Shown here piece after piece: positions 18,973-26,396 of a DNA stretch of 64,000 bases. Origin of the DNA: WQXF01 sp031553615 (GTDB lineage Bacteria; Bacillota; Clostridia; Christensenellales; Aristaeellaceae); NCBI GenBank assembly GCA_031553615.1, contig JAVBLJ010000029.1:35327-99326 (forward strand), read 5' to 3'. Positions within the stretch are counted from its first letter, which is position 1. Every line of letters starts with the position of its first letter. The notes under the pieces are model-generated. The model searched no databases and was not told the DNA's origin. It worked only from the letters and a program-made list of their open reading frames with translations. The position numbers and the translations under genes were made by a program.

Positions 18973-19085
18973 CCTAAGGGCGAACGGAAAGCCCTTAGGT
19001 CGCCCTCGAAAGGGCGAAATTCTCCGAAAAGAGGGGGACTTCGCTCCTCTGGGAGCCACCGGAGGGCTTTGCGGTCGCCCTCCGG
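18973..19085. other. Cluster of four short hairpins in intergenic DNA
   Basis: Successive inverted repeats: CCTAAGGGC/GCCCTTAGG (18973-18999, 9-base loop); CGCCCT/AGGGCG around CGAA (19001-19016); an imperfect stem at 19030-19050; and CCGGAGGGC/GCCCTCCGG (19059-19085, 9-base loop). Stems 1 and 4 have the same arm and loop lengths. There is no credible ORF. It could be a structured RNA or a mosaic palindromic element. The rest of 18858-19136 shows nothing else. Confidence 0.55.
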
Positions 19086-19136
19086 CCACCTTCGCGCCGC
19101 ATGCTCCAAGTATTAGGCGGCAAACGTAGTCGCCCT

Positions 19137-19184
19137 GCATGCGAAGCGTCGGCATTGACAAGCCGGCGCTTCGCATGCGATAAT
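19137..19184 (+). promoter_or_regulatory. tRNA promoter inside a 17-bp inverted repeat
   Basis: TTGACA (19155-19160), an 18-base spacer and GATAAT (19179-19184) form a strong promoter ending just before a tRNA-like start at 19194. The inverted repeat 19137-19153 / 19162-19178 (one G-T wobble, 8-base loop) brackets the -35 box and fills the spacer. This could be an operator, or a transcript-end hairpin for leftward or rightward RNA. Confidence 0.65.
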
Positions 19185-19193
19185 ACCGTGCAT

Positions 19194-19260
19194 GCACCCG
19201 TAGTTCAGCTGGATAGAGCGTCCTCCCCCTAAGAGAACCTACTGTGTTCGATTTAGTCGA
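19194..19260 (+). pseudogene. Degenerate tRNA remnant (5' half of an Arg-type tRNA)
   Basis: Acceptor strand GCACCCG, the D-arm GTTCAGCTGGATAGAGC and a weak anticodon arm with loop CCCCTAA can be read. Position 33 is C instead of the near-universal T, the anticodon stem has a mismatch, the T-arm is broken, and no CGGGTGC strand follows to close the acceptor stem. Its first 45 bases resemble the intact tRNA-Arg at 19287. Probably a truncated tRNA gene that keeps its promoter. Confidence 0.6.
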
Positions 19261-19286
19261 TTCTGTACACTCTCCAAACCATGCCT

Positions 19287-19363
19287 GTTTCCGTAGCTCA
19301 GCCGGATAGAGCGTCCGCCTCCTAAGCGGAAGGCCGTGGGTTCGAATCCCGCCGGGAACGCCA
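19287..19363 (+). tRNA. tRNA-Arg (anticodon CCT), CCA encoded
   Basis: A 77-base cloverleaf: acceptor GTTTCCG/CGGGAAC, D-arm GCTCAGCCGGATAGAGC, anticodon stem TCCGC/GCGGA around loop CTCCTAA (anticodon CCT, reads AGG), T-arm GTGGG/CCCGC with TTCGAAT, discriminator G and encoded CCA. It is followed at once by a strong terminator. It may be transcribed from the promoter at 19155 through the remnant tRNA. Confidence 0.95.
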
Positions 19364-19366
19364 TCT

Positions 19367-19415
19367 GAAATGCCGTAAACCCTTGAATGGATTGGGTTTG
19401 CGGCATTTCTCGTTT
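19367..19415 (+). terminator. Terminator of the tRNA-Arg transcript
   Basis: A 16-bp stem (19367-19382 with 19394-19409, one G-T wobble) and an 11-base loop, followed by TCGTTTT. Confidence 0.85.
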
Positions 19416-19652
19416 TGAACCTTCTCTTATCGCCACCCCTTTTTTGCTAATTATTTCTGCTAATTTAGCCCGACAGTTTCATACTGACCCAGCTCCCGAG
19501 CGATGTACCAGTTTCAAAGTTAGTGAGGATATGGTAAACTAACGAAAAGGAGCTGGAGAAAATAGGGAAAGCGAATTACATAGTGGAGCTGATCAGTGGA
19601 CACTATTTTACACGTATGAACTAAATGGCATGGTCGCGAGGAGGATTGCCAA
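19416..19652 (+). promoter_or_regulatory. AT-rich leader with a possible promoter
   Basis: TTTCAA (19512-19517), 17 bases, then TAAACT (19535-19540) with an extended TGG could drive the solute-binding gene from 113 bases upstream. The stretch is much richer in A+T than the genes before it. A short open stretch at about 19551-19625 has no usable start codon. Nothing else was seen. Confidence 0.4.
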
Positions 19653-21812
19653 ATGCTAAAGCGATTGTTCCTTTTTTTCCTGTTGCTCACATGTATGGTC
19701 ATCGGTTCATCTTCGTATGGAGAAGATGCCAACCAGTTTATCGAGAACACGAAAGAACAACGTCTTCATGGCATCGCTTCGGTCGATCACGCGCTCTATC
19801 TACTGTCATCCAATAGCATTCTACTATATGAAAAAGGCGAAAAGGAGCTGCGCGTTATCTATACGCTACCCGTCGGTGAGGATTTCTGGGAAGCTCACCT
19901 GCTTTCTGATGCAAAAGCCGCCTACGTCCTGCAAGTTGCGGCTCAAAAGCTATATCGCATTTTTGAAGGTCAGCTTATCGAACCTATTCGCCTTGACTTT
20001 TCCTGGCTCGAAGACAAAGGCTATATGCCCAGCGACATCGAGGGCGTTGTCTTGCAGGATGATACGCTCTTCGCACTGTTGTGCAACGCCCAAGGTGACA
20101 ACGCGATCATTGCGCGCATTCCTTTGGATGGCGCTTTGGCAGATTTCATGTCGGTGCCCGGAGTGCTGCATATTTCCCCCTATCAACCTGGGCAGATTTT
20201 AGCATTGATGGGCACGCCTGTGCCGAGCAATGAAGAAAGATCGGCCAGGATAGTTGCGCTCAGTGCGACATCGGGAGCAGTCGAAAAGGAAGTTGGTGCT
20301 TTCGATAGTGAACCGTATTATGCTTCGACTTTTGCTTTTTCGCCTTCCGAACAGCTCGTCTATTACTTCGATGGAATGCAACTTTTCAGTCTGTCGATGG
20401 ATGGGACTGTAACGCCGATCAGAAACCTTCATATGTCGGATTATGTGTCTGGTGCTTCGCTGTTAGCTCCAGATCTCTTTGCATACTATACCGCCCAAGG
20501 GCTCTATGTATCTTCCTTATCTATGCCTAGCCAGTCCAGCGCACCGCTGATCGTGCAGAGCTTCTTGACCGACTCGGATTCCCTTGACTCATTTGAAAGA
20601 GCAAATCCGGATATCCAAGTCACACATCGCGTCGAAATGATTCGTGCCCCAGAGATTGCAATGATGATACGGACAGGGGAAGCCAATGCGGATATCTACT
20701 GCATCAAATTCGATAGCAACTTCCAGCAGTTAATGCAGGATGGCTTCATGGTCGACCTCTCTGAGTCAACGGCATTGGTGGACGCAGTGAAGAGAATGTA
20801 TCCGTGCATTCAAGACACGGTATGGCACGAAGGGAAACTATACGCATATCCCATCACGACTATGCCTTTATATTGGAGCGCACGCACGGATCTCCTTCAG
20901 GAAGTGGGTTTATCTTTTCCGGATTCATATCTGAAGTTTCTGGAACTGTATAGGGATTGGTACGATAGCACTGCCAGTGAAAATACGGATATACAGTTTT
21001 CCCGCGACTTCGGAGTTCGCGTGAATTTGTTAATCGATACCCTCATCCATTACGAGCGAACCTATGGACACCCCGACAAACCATTATCCTTTGATCACCC
21101 TGCGCTTAGGCAAGCGCTGCAAATCATCACATCCATGCCTCCCTCTGCAAATGAACAAGTTTTGAGCGAGGGCCGGATACAATCCGATCTCCCCAGAAAA
21201 GCGATTTTCGAGACATGGGATACCGCACCTTTGTCGGTTCAGCCTGCATACGTTGGTGAAGGGACATTTCAGCTGTTTTCCCCCCCGCCCTTTGAAGGGG
21301 GTGCCTCGCCACTCCTGCCTGCCAACTTGTATGTCTATATAATCAATCCTTTAAGCAAAAACAAGGAGAGCGCCATTAAGTTTTTAGAGCATATGATCGA
21401 AAATGCTCGCCCGATGTTCCGTTATCTGGTTTTTCCGGATCTGATGGAGCCTCTCCCGTCTGATGCTGCGGTTGAGAGAGAAAAAGAGCTGAGCCAATAC
21501 ATGGAGGAGTTGCTAGTCCAGCTCAAAAGCGCACCCGAGGACGAAAAGCGTGCGATTCAAGAAAAGATAAACCAGCTTCAGATTCAAATAAACTTCACAC
21601 ATGAAGACAGATGGCTAATCAGCCCGGAAGCGTTGAAGTACTACCGAGAAACCGCCCCTTACATGGTGTTCTTTCCCAATGTTCAGTTTTGGGCAGCATA
21701 TCAAGAAATCAGAGATATCATGCAGCAACTGCTTAGCGGCGGAATGACGATCGATCAAGCTATTGCTGAAATGGACAAAAAAATGGACGCCGCCTTTAAT
21801 GAGAATATATGA
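19653..21812 (+). CDS. Secreted propeller/solute-binding fusion protein
   Basis: A 719-residue exported protein. Residues 1-23 are a signal peptide; the cysteine in LLLTC is a poor lipobox, with T at -1. Residues about 25-290 consist of short repeated beta strands (HALYLLSSNSILLYEKGEKEL) suggesting a beta-propeller. From about residue 295 the chain resembles an extracellular solute-binding protein of the sugar ABC type (FERANPDIQVTHRVEM, then EGKLYAYPI and a long helical tail). Unlike most such proteins it has no permease or ATPase nearby. GAGGAGG lies before ATG. Base composition is clearly more A+T-rich than the flanks, consistent with transfer. Possible role: sensing or scavenging of a surface ligand (inference). 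Confidence 0.75.
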   Translation: MLKRLFLFFLLLTCMVIGSSSYGEDANQFIENTKEQRLHGIASVDHALYLLSSNSILLYEKGEKELRVIYTLPVGEDFWEAHLLSDAKAAYVLQVAAQKLYRIFEGQLIEPIRLDFSWLEDKGYMPSDIEGVVLQDDTLFALLCNAQGDNAIIARIPLDGALADFMSVPGVLHISPYQPGQILALMGTPVPSNEERSARIVALSATSGAVEKEVGAFDSEPYYASTFAFSPSEQLVYYFDGMQLFSLSMDGTVTPIRNLHMSDYVSGASLLAPDLFAYYTAQGLYVSSLSMPSQSSAPLIVQSFLTDSDSLDSFERANPDIQVTHRVEMIRAPEIAMMIRTGEANADIYCIKFDSNFQQLMQDGFMVDLSESTALVDAVKRMYPCIQDTVWHEGKLYAYPITTMPLYWSARTDLLQEVGLSFPDSYLKFLELYRDWYDSTASENTDIQFSRDFGVRVNLLIDTLIHYERTYGHPDKPLSFDHPALRQALQIITSMPPSANEQVLSEGRIQSDLPRKAIFETWDTAPLSVQPAYVGEGTFQLFSPPPFEGGASPLLPANLYVYIINPLSKNKESAIKFLEHMIENARPMFRYLVFPDLMEPLPSDAAVEREKELSQYMEELLVQLKSAPEDEKRAIQEKINQLQIQINFTHEDRWLISPEALKYYRETAPYMVFFPNVQFWAAYQEIRDIMQQLLSGGMTIDQAIAEMDKKMDAAFNENI

Positions 21813-21814
21813 AT

Positions 21815-22152
21815 TTGTGTTTGGGGTGTAGCGACATTCTCGACCTGATGAGCAAGGGCATCGAGCCTGTAAAAAATGCCCGAGGTGCGCTGATCCTTCG
21901 CGCCGATGGCGCGCGACAGCACGGAGCCGGAGCCCGTACCGATCAGCACCGCCACGCCGTTGTTGAACAGCACGAACGGCGAAGCCACCGACACCGCGCT
22001 CTTCGCTTCCACGCCCACCATCTGGCCCACGAAGATCGAATCCACCGGCGCATACAGGCCCGCTATCAGCTGCCCAGGATGGCGGGCAGGCTCAGCTTGA
22101 CCATCAATCTCCATGGGCTCTTCGTTAACAGTTCCCCTCGCATATCCGTCAT
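21815..22152 (-). pseudogene. Frameshifted, truncated MATE exporter gene
   Basis: Reading leftward from ATG 22152, MTDMRGELLTKSPW and VKLSLPAILG match a MATE N-terminus. The frame then breaks near 22070 and continues in another frame as QLIAGLYAPVDSIFVGQMVG and VLIGTGSGSVLSRAIGAKD, a clear MATE core. Only about the first 110 residues remain; the rest is lost where the solute-binding gene ends at 21812. Its start lies a few bases from the 163-bp repeat element, which may have taken part in the rearrangement. Confidence 0.75.
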
Positions 22153-22159
22153 GCTGTTA

Positions 22160-22322
22160 ATACCAATTCGAATTAGGTTTTGCCAATAAGCCAGCGAGAG
22201 ATTTTCTCGTTCGGCTAGGAGTCCGAAGGAGGCGTAGCCAGCAGCTACGCTGACCGAGGCACGACAACGCCGATCGGAAAAAGATCCGTTGGATTGCGGC
22301 AAAACGTAGTTGGAATGGGTAT
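22160..22322 (+). mobile_element. 163-bp dispersed inverted-repeat element, copy 1
   Basis: Begins ATACCAATTCGAATTAGG and ends GTTGGAATGGGTAT, so the ends are inverted copies of each other. GTTTTGCCA near the left pairs with TGGCAAAAC near the right, and the centre holds GCGTAGC/GCTACGC around CAGCA. The same 163-bp unit recurs at 27053, 47085 and 63860, always in this orientation. No transposase is present, so it is MITE-like. It sits between the MATE remnant and the iron operon promoter. Confidence 0.85.
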
Positions 22323-22380
22323 CAATGCAACTTGACGGATCAATGCCGACGACAGTATGAAAGATGCTGGAAAAAGCAAG

Positions 22381-22409
22381 TTGACATGCCTGCGAACATC
22401 CGCTATAAT
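22381..22409 (+). promoter_or_regulatory. Consensus sigma-A promoter of the iron-type ABC operon
   Basis: Perfect TTGACA (22381-22386), a 17-base spacer and perfect TATAAT (22404-22409). The start codon of the binding protein lies 52 bases downstream. Confidence 0.9.
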
Positions 22410-22417
22410 GACCATCG

Positions 22418-22439
22418 AAGTTAGATTAAGCTAACTTAT
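22418..22439 (+). promoter_or_regulatory. DtxR/IdeR-type operator over the transcription start
   Basis: AAGTTAGATTAAGCTAACTT is a 7-bp inverted repeat with a 6-base centre, beginning 9 bases after the -10 box. It matches the DtxR/IdeR consensus TTAGGTTAGSCTAACCTAA at about 15 of 19 positions. A metal-bound repressor here would block initiation, so the operon is probably induced by iron (or manganese) shortage. Confidence 0.75.
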
Positions 22440-22460
22440 AGATTTGCAGGAGGATCCACG

Positions 22461-23471
22461 ATGATTCAGATGTTACGGAAGCTTGCCGGTGCTGCCCTGG
22501 TCATGGCGATGGCCCTTTTCTCCTTCGCGGCCGCCTACGCGGAAGAAACCGCGCACGTCCAATACCCCTTGGAAATCAAGCATGCCCTCGGCACGACCGT
22601 GATCGAAAGCAAGCCCGAGCGGGTGGTGACGATTGCCTTCGGCAACCAGGACGTTGCCCTGGCGCTGGGCGTGGTGCCGGTTGGCTTCTCCGCCGCCAAC
22701 TATGGCGTGCAGGATGAGAGCGGCATGCTGCCCTGGACGGCGGAAAAGCTAAAGGCGCTGGGTTGTGAGACCCCGAACGTATTTCAAGACACCGATGGCT
22801 TGGATTTTGAAGCCATCGCCGATTGCAACCCGGATGTGATTCTTGCCGTCTATTCGGGTCTGACCGAAGAAGATTATAAGCTGCTGAGCGAGATTGCCCC
22901 AGTGGTGGCTTATCCTGAAACAGCCTGGACGGTCAGCTGGCGCGATTGGATTCGTTATAGCGCGCTGGGTATGGGCATGGCGGCTGAAGGCGAGCAATTG
23001 ATCGCGGACATGGAATCGTTGGTGGCGGAAAAGATGGCCAAGTATCCCGAAATCAAGGGCAAGAGCTTCGTGTGGGTGACCTTCCGCGAGGACAATCTGT
23101 CCAACTTGCATGCGTACGCGCCCATCGATCCCCGCTGCGCTTTTCTGATTGAGGATTTGGGCTTGGCATATCCGGAAAAGGTCAACGCCCTGATCGAGGA
23201 GGGCAAGTATTCCCTTAGCATCAGCGCCGAAAACGCGGAATTGCTGTATGACGCGGATTTCCTGACCGGCTACAGCAGCGAGGCCGGGTACGCGGCCGCC
23301 AAGGCCGACCCGGTGCTGGGGAGCATTCCCGCGCTGAAGAATGGTGCCATCGTGAGCATTGAAAGCGGCACGCCGCTCTCCGCGGCGCTGACGCCGACGC
23401 CGCTTTCGATCATGTACTCTATCGACGAATATCTCGCCAAGATCGCCGAAGCGGTTGCCCATATCCAATGA
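22461..23471 (+). CDS. Iron/siderophore ABC transporter substrate-binding protein
   Basis: A 336-residue TroA/FepB-type binding protein. It has a signal peptide ending FSFAAAYAEE, then KPERVVTIAFGNQDVALALG and DFEAIADCNPDVILAVYSG, the usual phrases of the two-lobed family joined by a long helix. It delivers ferric siderophore, heme or a corrinoid to the permease encoded next. There is no lipobox cysteine, so it is not an evident lipoprotein. AGGAGG before ATG; the stop overlaps the next start (ATGA). First gene of a five-gene operon under a DtxR-like site, which supports an iron role. Confidence 0.88.
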   Translation: MIQMLRKLAGAALVMAMALFSFAAAYAEETAHVQYPLEIKHALGTTVIESKPERVVTIAFGNQDVALALGVVPVGFSAANYGVQDESGMLPWTAEKLKALGCETPNVFQDTDGLDFEAIADCNPDVILAVYSGLTEEDYKLLSEIAPVVAYPETAWTVSWRDWIRYSALGMGMAAEGEQLIADMESLVAEKMAKYPEIKGKSFVWVTFREDNLSNLHAYAPIDPRCAFLIEDLGLAYPEKVNALIEEGKYSLSISAENAELLYDADFLTGYSSEAGYAAAKADPVLGSIPALKNGAIVSIESGTPLSAALTPTPLSIMYSIDEYLAKIAEAVAHIQ

Positions 23472-24499
23472 GTAAGATCGGCTTGATTGGGGAGGAGTGG
23501 GGCAACCCGCTTCTCCCTAAACGTTTTGTCATCGTGTTGTCGGCGTTTCTTTTGCTCTTATTCCTCTGCATCGTTGCGTCGCTGGCTTTAGGCTCCCGCC
23601 TATCGTCCTGGCAGGAGATTATCGACGGCCTGTTCAGTCCCGCCGTCAACACCTACGGGGCGAACGTCGTTCGGAAACGCATTTCCCGAACGGTGTTTTC
23701 GCTGTGCGCGGGTGCCGCACTGGGCGTTTCCGGGGCCTTGATGCAGGCCGTGACCCGCAACCCCATTGCCGATCCTTCCATCCTGGGTGTCAATACCGGC
23801 GCGGCGCTGTTTGTGGTGTGCGGCATTGCCTTTTTTCAGATTACGACAGCCCTGCAGTACGTCGGCATGGCGCTGATCGGCGCGATGCTTACCGCGATTT
23901 TCGTCTATAGCATCGGTTCTATGGGCCGCGGCGGCGCGACGCCTATCAAGCTGGTGTTGGCGGGGGCGGCCACCAGCGCAGCCCTGTCTTCCGCTGTCAG
24001 CGCGATTTTACTGCCCCGCTCGTATGTGATGGATCAATACCGCTTCTGGCAGGTGGGTAGCGTCGGCTCGGCCACGTGGACAGGGGTGACCGCCTTCCTG
24101 CCCTTTCTGCTGGTCGGCCTGCTCATCGCCGTGCTGGCCGCCCCGGCGCTGAACGCCTTGGCGCTGGGAGACGAGGCCGCGACCGGGCTGGGCGTCCGCA
24201 CTGGTCTGCTGCGGCTTGTGGCTGCCTTTGGCGGCGTATTGCTGTGCGCCGCTACCACTGCCTTGGCCGGTCCCATTGGCTTTATCGGGCTGCTGGCCCC
24301 ACACGTGATGCGGCTTTTGCTGGGCGCTGATTTGCGCTATACCATTCCAATGTCCGCGCTATCGGGGGCGGTGTTCCTGACGATTGCCGATGTGATCGGC
24401 CGCCTGCTCACCTATCCGGGCGAGCTGGAGGTGGGCATTGTCACGGCTTTCGTGGGAGCGCCGGTGTTGATCCTGGCTGCGCGGCGGGCGAAAGTGTGA
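23468..24499 (+). CDS. FecCD-family permease, first subunit
   Basis: A 343-residue polytopic protein with about nine to ten helices and the family phrases RKRISRTVFSLCAGAALGVSG, TRNPIADPSILGVNTGA and GPIGFIGLLAPHVMRLLLG; the last is the cytosolic loop contacting the ATPase. Forms the channel with the next gene product. The start overlaps the binding-protein stop by 4 bases, and its own stop overlaps the next start. Confidence 0.92.
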   Translation: MSKIGLIGEEWGNPLLPKRFVIVLSAFLLLLFLCIVASLALGSRLSSWQEIIDGLFSPAVNTYGANVVRKRISRTVFSLCAGAALGVSGALMQAVTRNPIADPSILGVNTGAALFVVCGIAFFQITTALQYVGMALIGAMLTAIFVYSIGSMGRGGATPIKLVLAGAATSAALSSAVSAILLPRSYVMDQYRFWQVGSVGSATWTGVTAFLPFLLVGLLIAVLAAPALNALALGDEAATGLGVRTGLLRLVAAFGGVLLCAATTALAGPIGFIGLLAPHVMRLLLGADLRYTIPMSALSGAVFLTIADVIGRLLTYPGELEVGIVTAFVGAPVLILAARRAKV

Positions 24500-25536
24500 G
24501 CCGGATGCAAAAAGAAACGATCCCATTCATTTTCCAAGGCCGAAAGCAGCGCCAACGCCGCTTTACAACGATCACCATCCTGCTGGGCGTTTTGGCGGCA
24601 GGGCTTTGCGGTGCGATGCTGCTACTGGGCAATACGCTGTATCCGGCGAGGACGGTGATCGGTGTGCTGGGCGGCGAGGTGATACAGGGGGCTACTTTTG
24701 CGGTCAAGACCATCCGCCTGCCCCGGATGTGCGCCGGGCTTTTTGCCGGGTTCGCGTTTGGCATCGCCGGCAGTGTTTTTCAAACCATGCTGCGCAATCC
24801 GCTGGCGAATCCCAACATCATTGGCATTACTTCCGGCTCCAGCGCCGGCGCGGTGTTCTGCATTGTGCTGCTCCACGCCAGCGCCACAACGGTCTACTTT
24901 GCTTCCATCGCGGCGGGCCTGGCCACCACGTTGGTGATGTTGTTGCTGGCGAGGGTCAAGCGTTTTTCAAACGCCCGCCTGATTCTGGTGGGCATCGGGG
25001 TGCAGGCGATGCTGAGCGCCGTCGTTAATTATGTTCTCTTGAAGGGTTCAGAACGCGATATTCCCACCGCCATGCGCTGGCTAAGCGGCAGCCTGAACGG
25101 CGCGCGCATGATGGAGCTGTATCCGCTATTTGTCGGCGTGCTGGTGCTAACACCGCTGATGCTGGTTTTTTCCAAGCGCCTGTCGATGCTGGAACTGGGC
25201 GAGGAAACCGCCGTCACGATGGGCGTGGATACGGCGCAGACCCGTGCCGTGCTGATGATCGGCGCGGTGCTGCTGACCGCAATCGCTACCGCCGCTACCG
25301 GCCCGATTGCTTTCATGTCTTTTTTGGCGGGGCCGATCGCCAGGCGGCTGGTGGGTCACGGCAACACCAATCCTCTCCCCGCCGGGTTGTTCGGTGCGGT
25401 GCTGGTGTTGGCCGCTGATTTGGTCGGGCAATTTGCTTTTGAGCTGCGCTTCCCTGTCGGCGTGATTACCGGCTTGCTGGGCGCGCCTTATCTGATTTTT
25501 CTGCTGATTCGAATGAATCGAACGGGGGAACTATAA
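24496..25536 (+). CDS. FecCD-family permease, second subunit
   Basis: A 346-residue protein with the same fold as the preceding subunit. LRNPLANPNIIGITSGSSAG and GPIAFMSFLAGPIARRLVG are the conserved family loops. The start is GTG 24496 within GTGA, overlapping the upstream stop; an ATG three codons later is an alternative. The two permease genes are diverged paralogues, so the transporter is a heterodimer, as in FepDG or FhuB halves. Its stop shares a base with the ATPase start. Confidence 0.92.
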   Translation: MSRMQKETIPFIFQGRKQRQRRFTTITILLGVLAAGLCGAMLLLGNTLYPARTVIGVLGGEVIQGATFAVKTIRLPRMCAGLFAGFAFGIAGSVFQTMLRNPLANPNIIGITSGSSAGAVFCIVLLHASATTVYFASIAAGLATTLVMLLLARVKRFSNARLILVGIGVQAMLSAVVNYVLLKGSERDIPTAMRWLSGSLNGARMMELYPLFVGVLVLTPLMLVFSKRLSMLELGEETAVTMGVDTAQTRAVLMIGAVLLTAIATAATGPIAFMSFLAGPIARRLVGHGNTNPLPAGLFGAVLVLAADLVGQFAFELRFPVGVITGLLGAPYLIFLLIRMNRTGEL

Positions 25537-26345
25537 TGAAAGAGACGCATGTGTTTCGGGCGGAAAATGTGGTCTCCGGCTATGACGGCAAGGCGATTGT
25601 GAATAACGTGGCGCTGGCGATTCCCGACGGGAAGATCAGCATCATTATCGGCGCGAATGCCTGCGGCAAATCGACGTTGCTCAAAACCATGTCCAGACTG
25701 ATTAAGCCCCTGTCGGGCAAGGTAACGCTGGACGGGACAGAGATCAGCGGCTATTCATCAAAAAAGCTGGCGCGGATGGTAGGGCTTTTGCCGCAGTCTC
25801 CGATCGTGCCGGAGGGCATCGCCGTCAGCGACCTAGTGGGCCGTGGCCGGTTCCCGCATCAGAAAATGCTCAGAGGCTGGACGAGAGCCGACTATGAAGC
25901 GGTGGCCGAGGCCATGGAGACCATGCATATCACCGAGTTGGCCAACTGTAGCATCTCCGAGCTTTCGGGCGGGCAAAGGCAGCGGGTGTGGATTGCCATG
26001 GCGTTGGCCCAGCAGACAGATATCCTGCTGCTGGATGAGCCGACGACCTTCCTCGACATCGCCTATCAGGTGGAGATCTTGGATATGCTGGCCGAGCTGA
26101 ACCGAACGAAAGGCATCACCATTGTCATGGTACTGCACGACATCAATCTTTCCGCACGCTATGCTGACCACATGATTGCGATGAAGGATGGCCGTTTGAT
26201 TGCCCAGGGTTCACCCGGCGAAGTGATTACTACGGGCAATATCAAAACCATTTTTGATCTGGACAGCGTGGTCATCGCGGACCCGGTCAGCCGCACGCCG
26301 CTGATGGTGCCTGTCGGGCGGCGGGGATACGCAGCCTGTTGTTGA
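25536..26345 (+). CDS. FecE/FhuC-type ATPase of the iron importer
   Basis: A 269-residue ABC ATPase. Walker A is GANACGKST (39-47), where most relatives have GPNGCGKST; the catalytic lysine is kept. The Q-loop glutamine is near 87, LSGGQRQRV starts at 143 and Walker B ILLLDE is at 163-168, followed by the LHDINLSARYAD region with the switch histidine. Energises the FecCD pair. Translation is coupled to the permease by a one-base overlap. The stop codon lies in a 13-bp tandem duplication. Confidence 0.93.
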   Translation: MKETHVFRAENVVSGYDGKAIVNNVALAIPDGKISIIIGANACGKSTLLKTMSRLIKPLSGKVTLDGTEISGYSSKKLARMVGLLPQSPIVPEGIAVSDLVGRGRFPHQKMLRGWTRADYEAVAEAMETMHITELANCSISELSGGQRQRVWIAMALAQQTDILLLDEPTTFLDIAYQVEILDMLAELNRTKGITIVMVLHDINLSARYADHMIAMKDGRLIAQGSPGEVITTGNIKTIFDLDSVVIADPVSRTPLMVPVGRRGYAACC

Positions 26346-26367
26346 AGAAGCGCATTGAAGAAGCGCA
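26342..26367 (+). repeat. 13-bp tandem duplication carrying the ATPase stop codon
   Basis: TTGAAGAAGCGCA at 26342-26354 is repeated exactly at 26355-26367. The TGA stop (26343-26345) is therefore copied, shifted by one frame. Confidence 0.8.
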
Positions 26368-26396
26368 TTGGAGCACGGATGGGAGGCGGGAAGTAC

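Noticed and set aside
19239..19436. 65-residue - strand ORF with GFEPTAF-like sequence
   Set aside because: It is the reverse reading of the tRNA-Arg gene, a well-known source of false proteins.
19551..19625. Short + frame reading KIGKANYIVELISGHYFTRMN after AAAAGGAG
   Set aside because: No ATG, GTG or TTG start in a proper position; likely noncoding leader or a decayed gene.
22066..22302. Open frame across the 163-bp element on the - strand (also in copy 3)
   Set aside because: The frame is not kept in copy 2, start sites differ, and the arms vary without regard to codon position; structure explains the conservation better.
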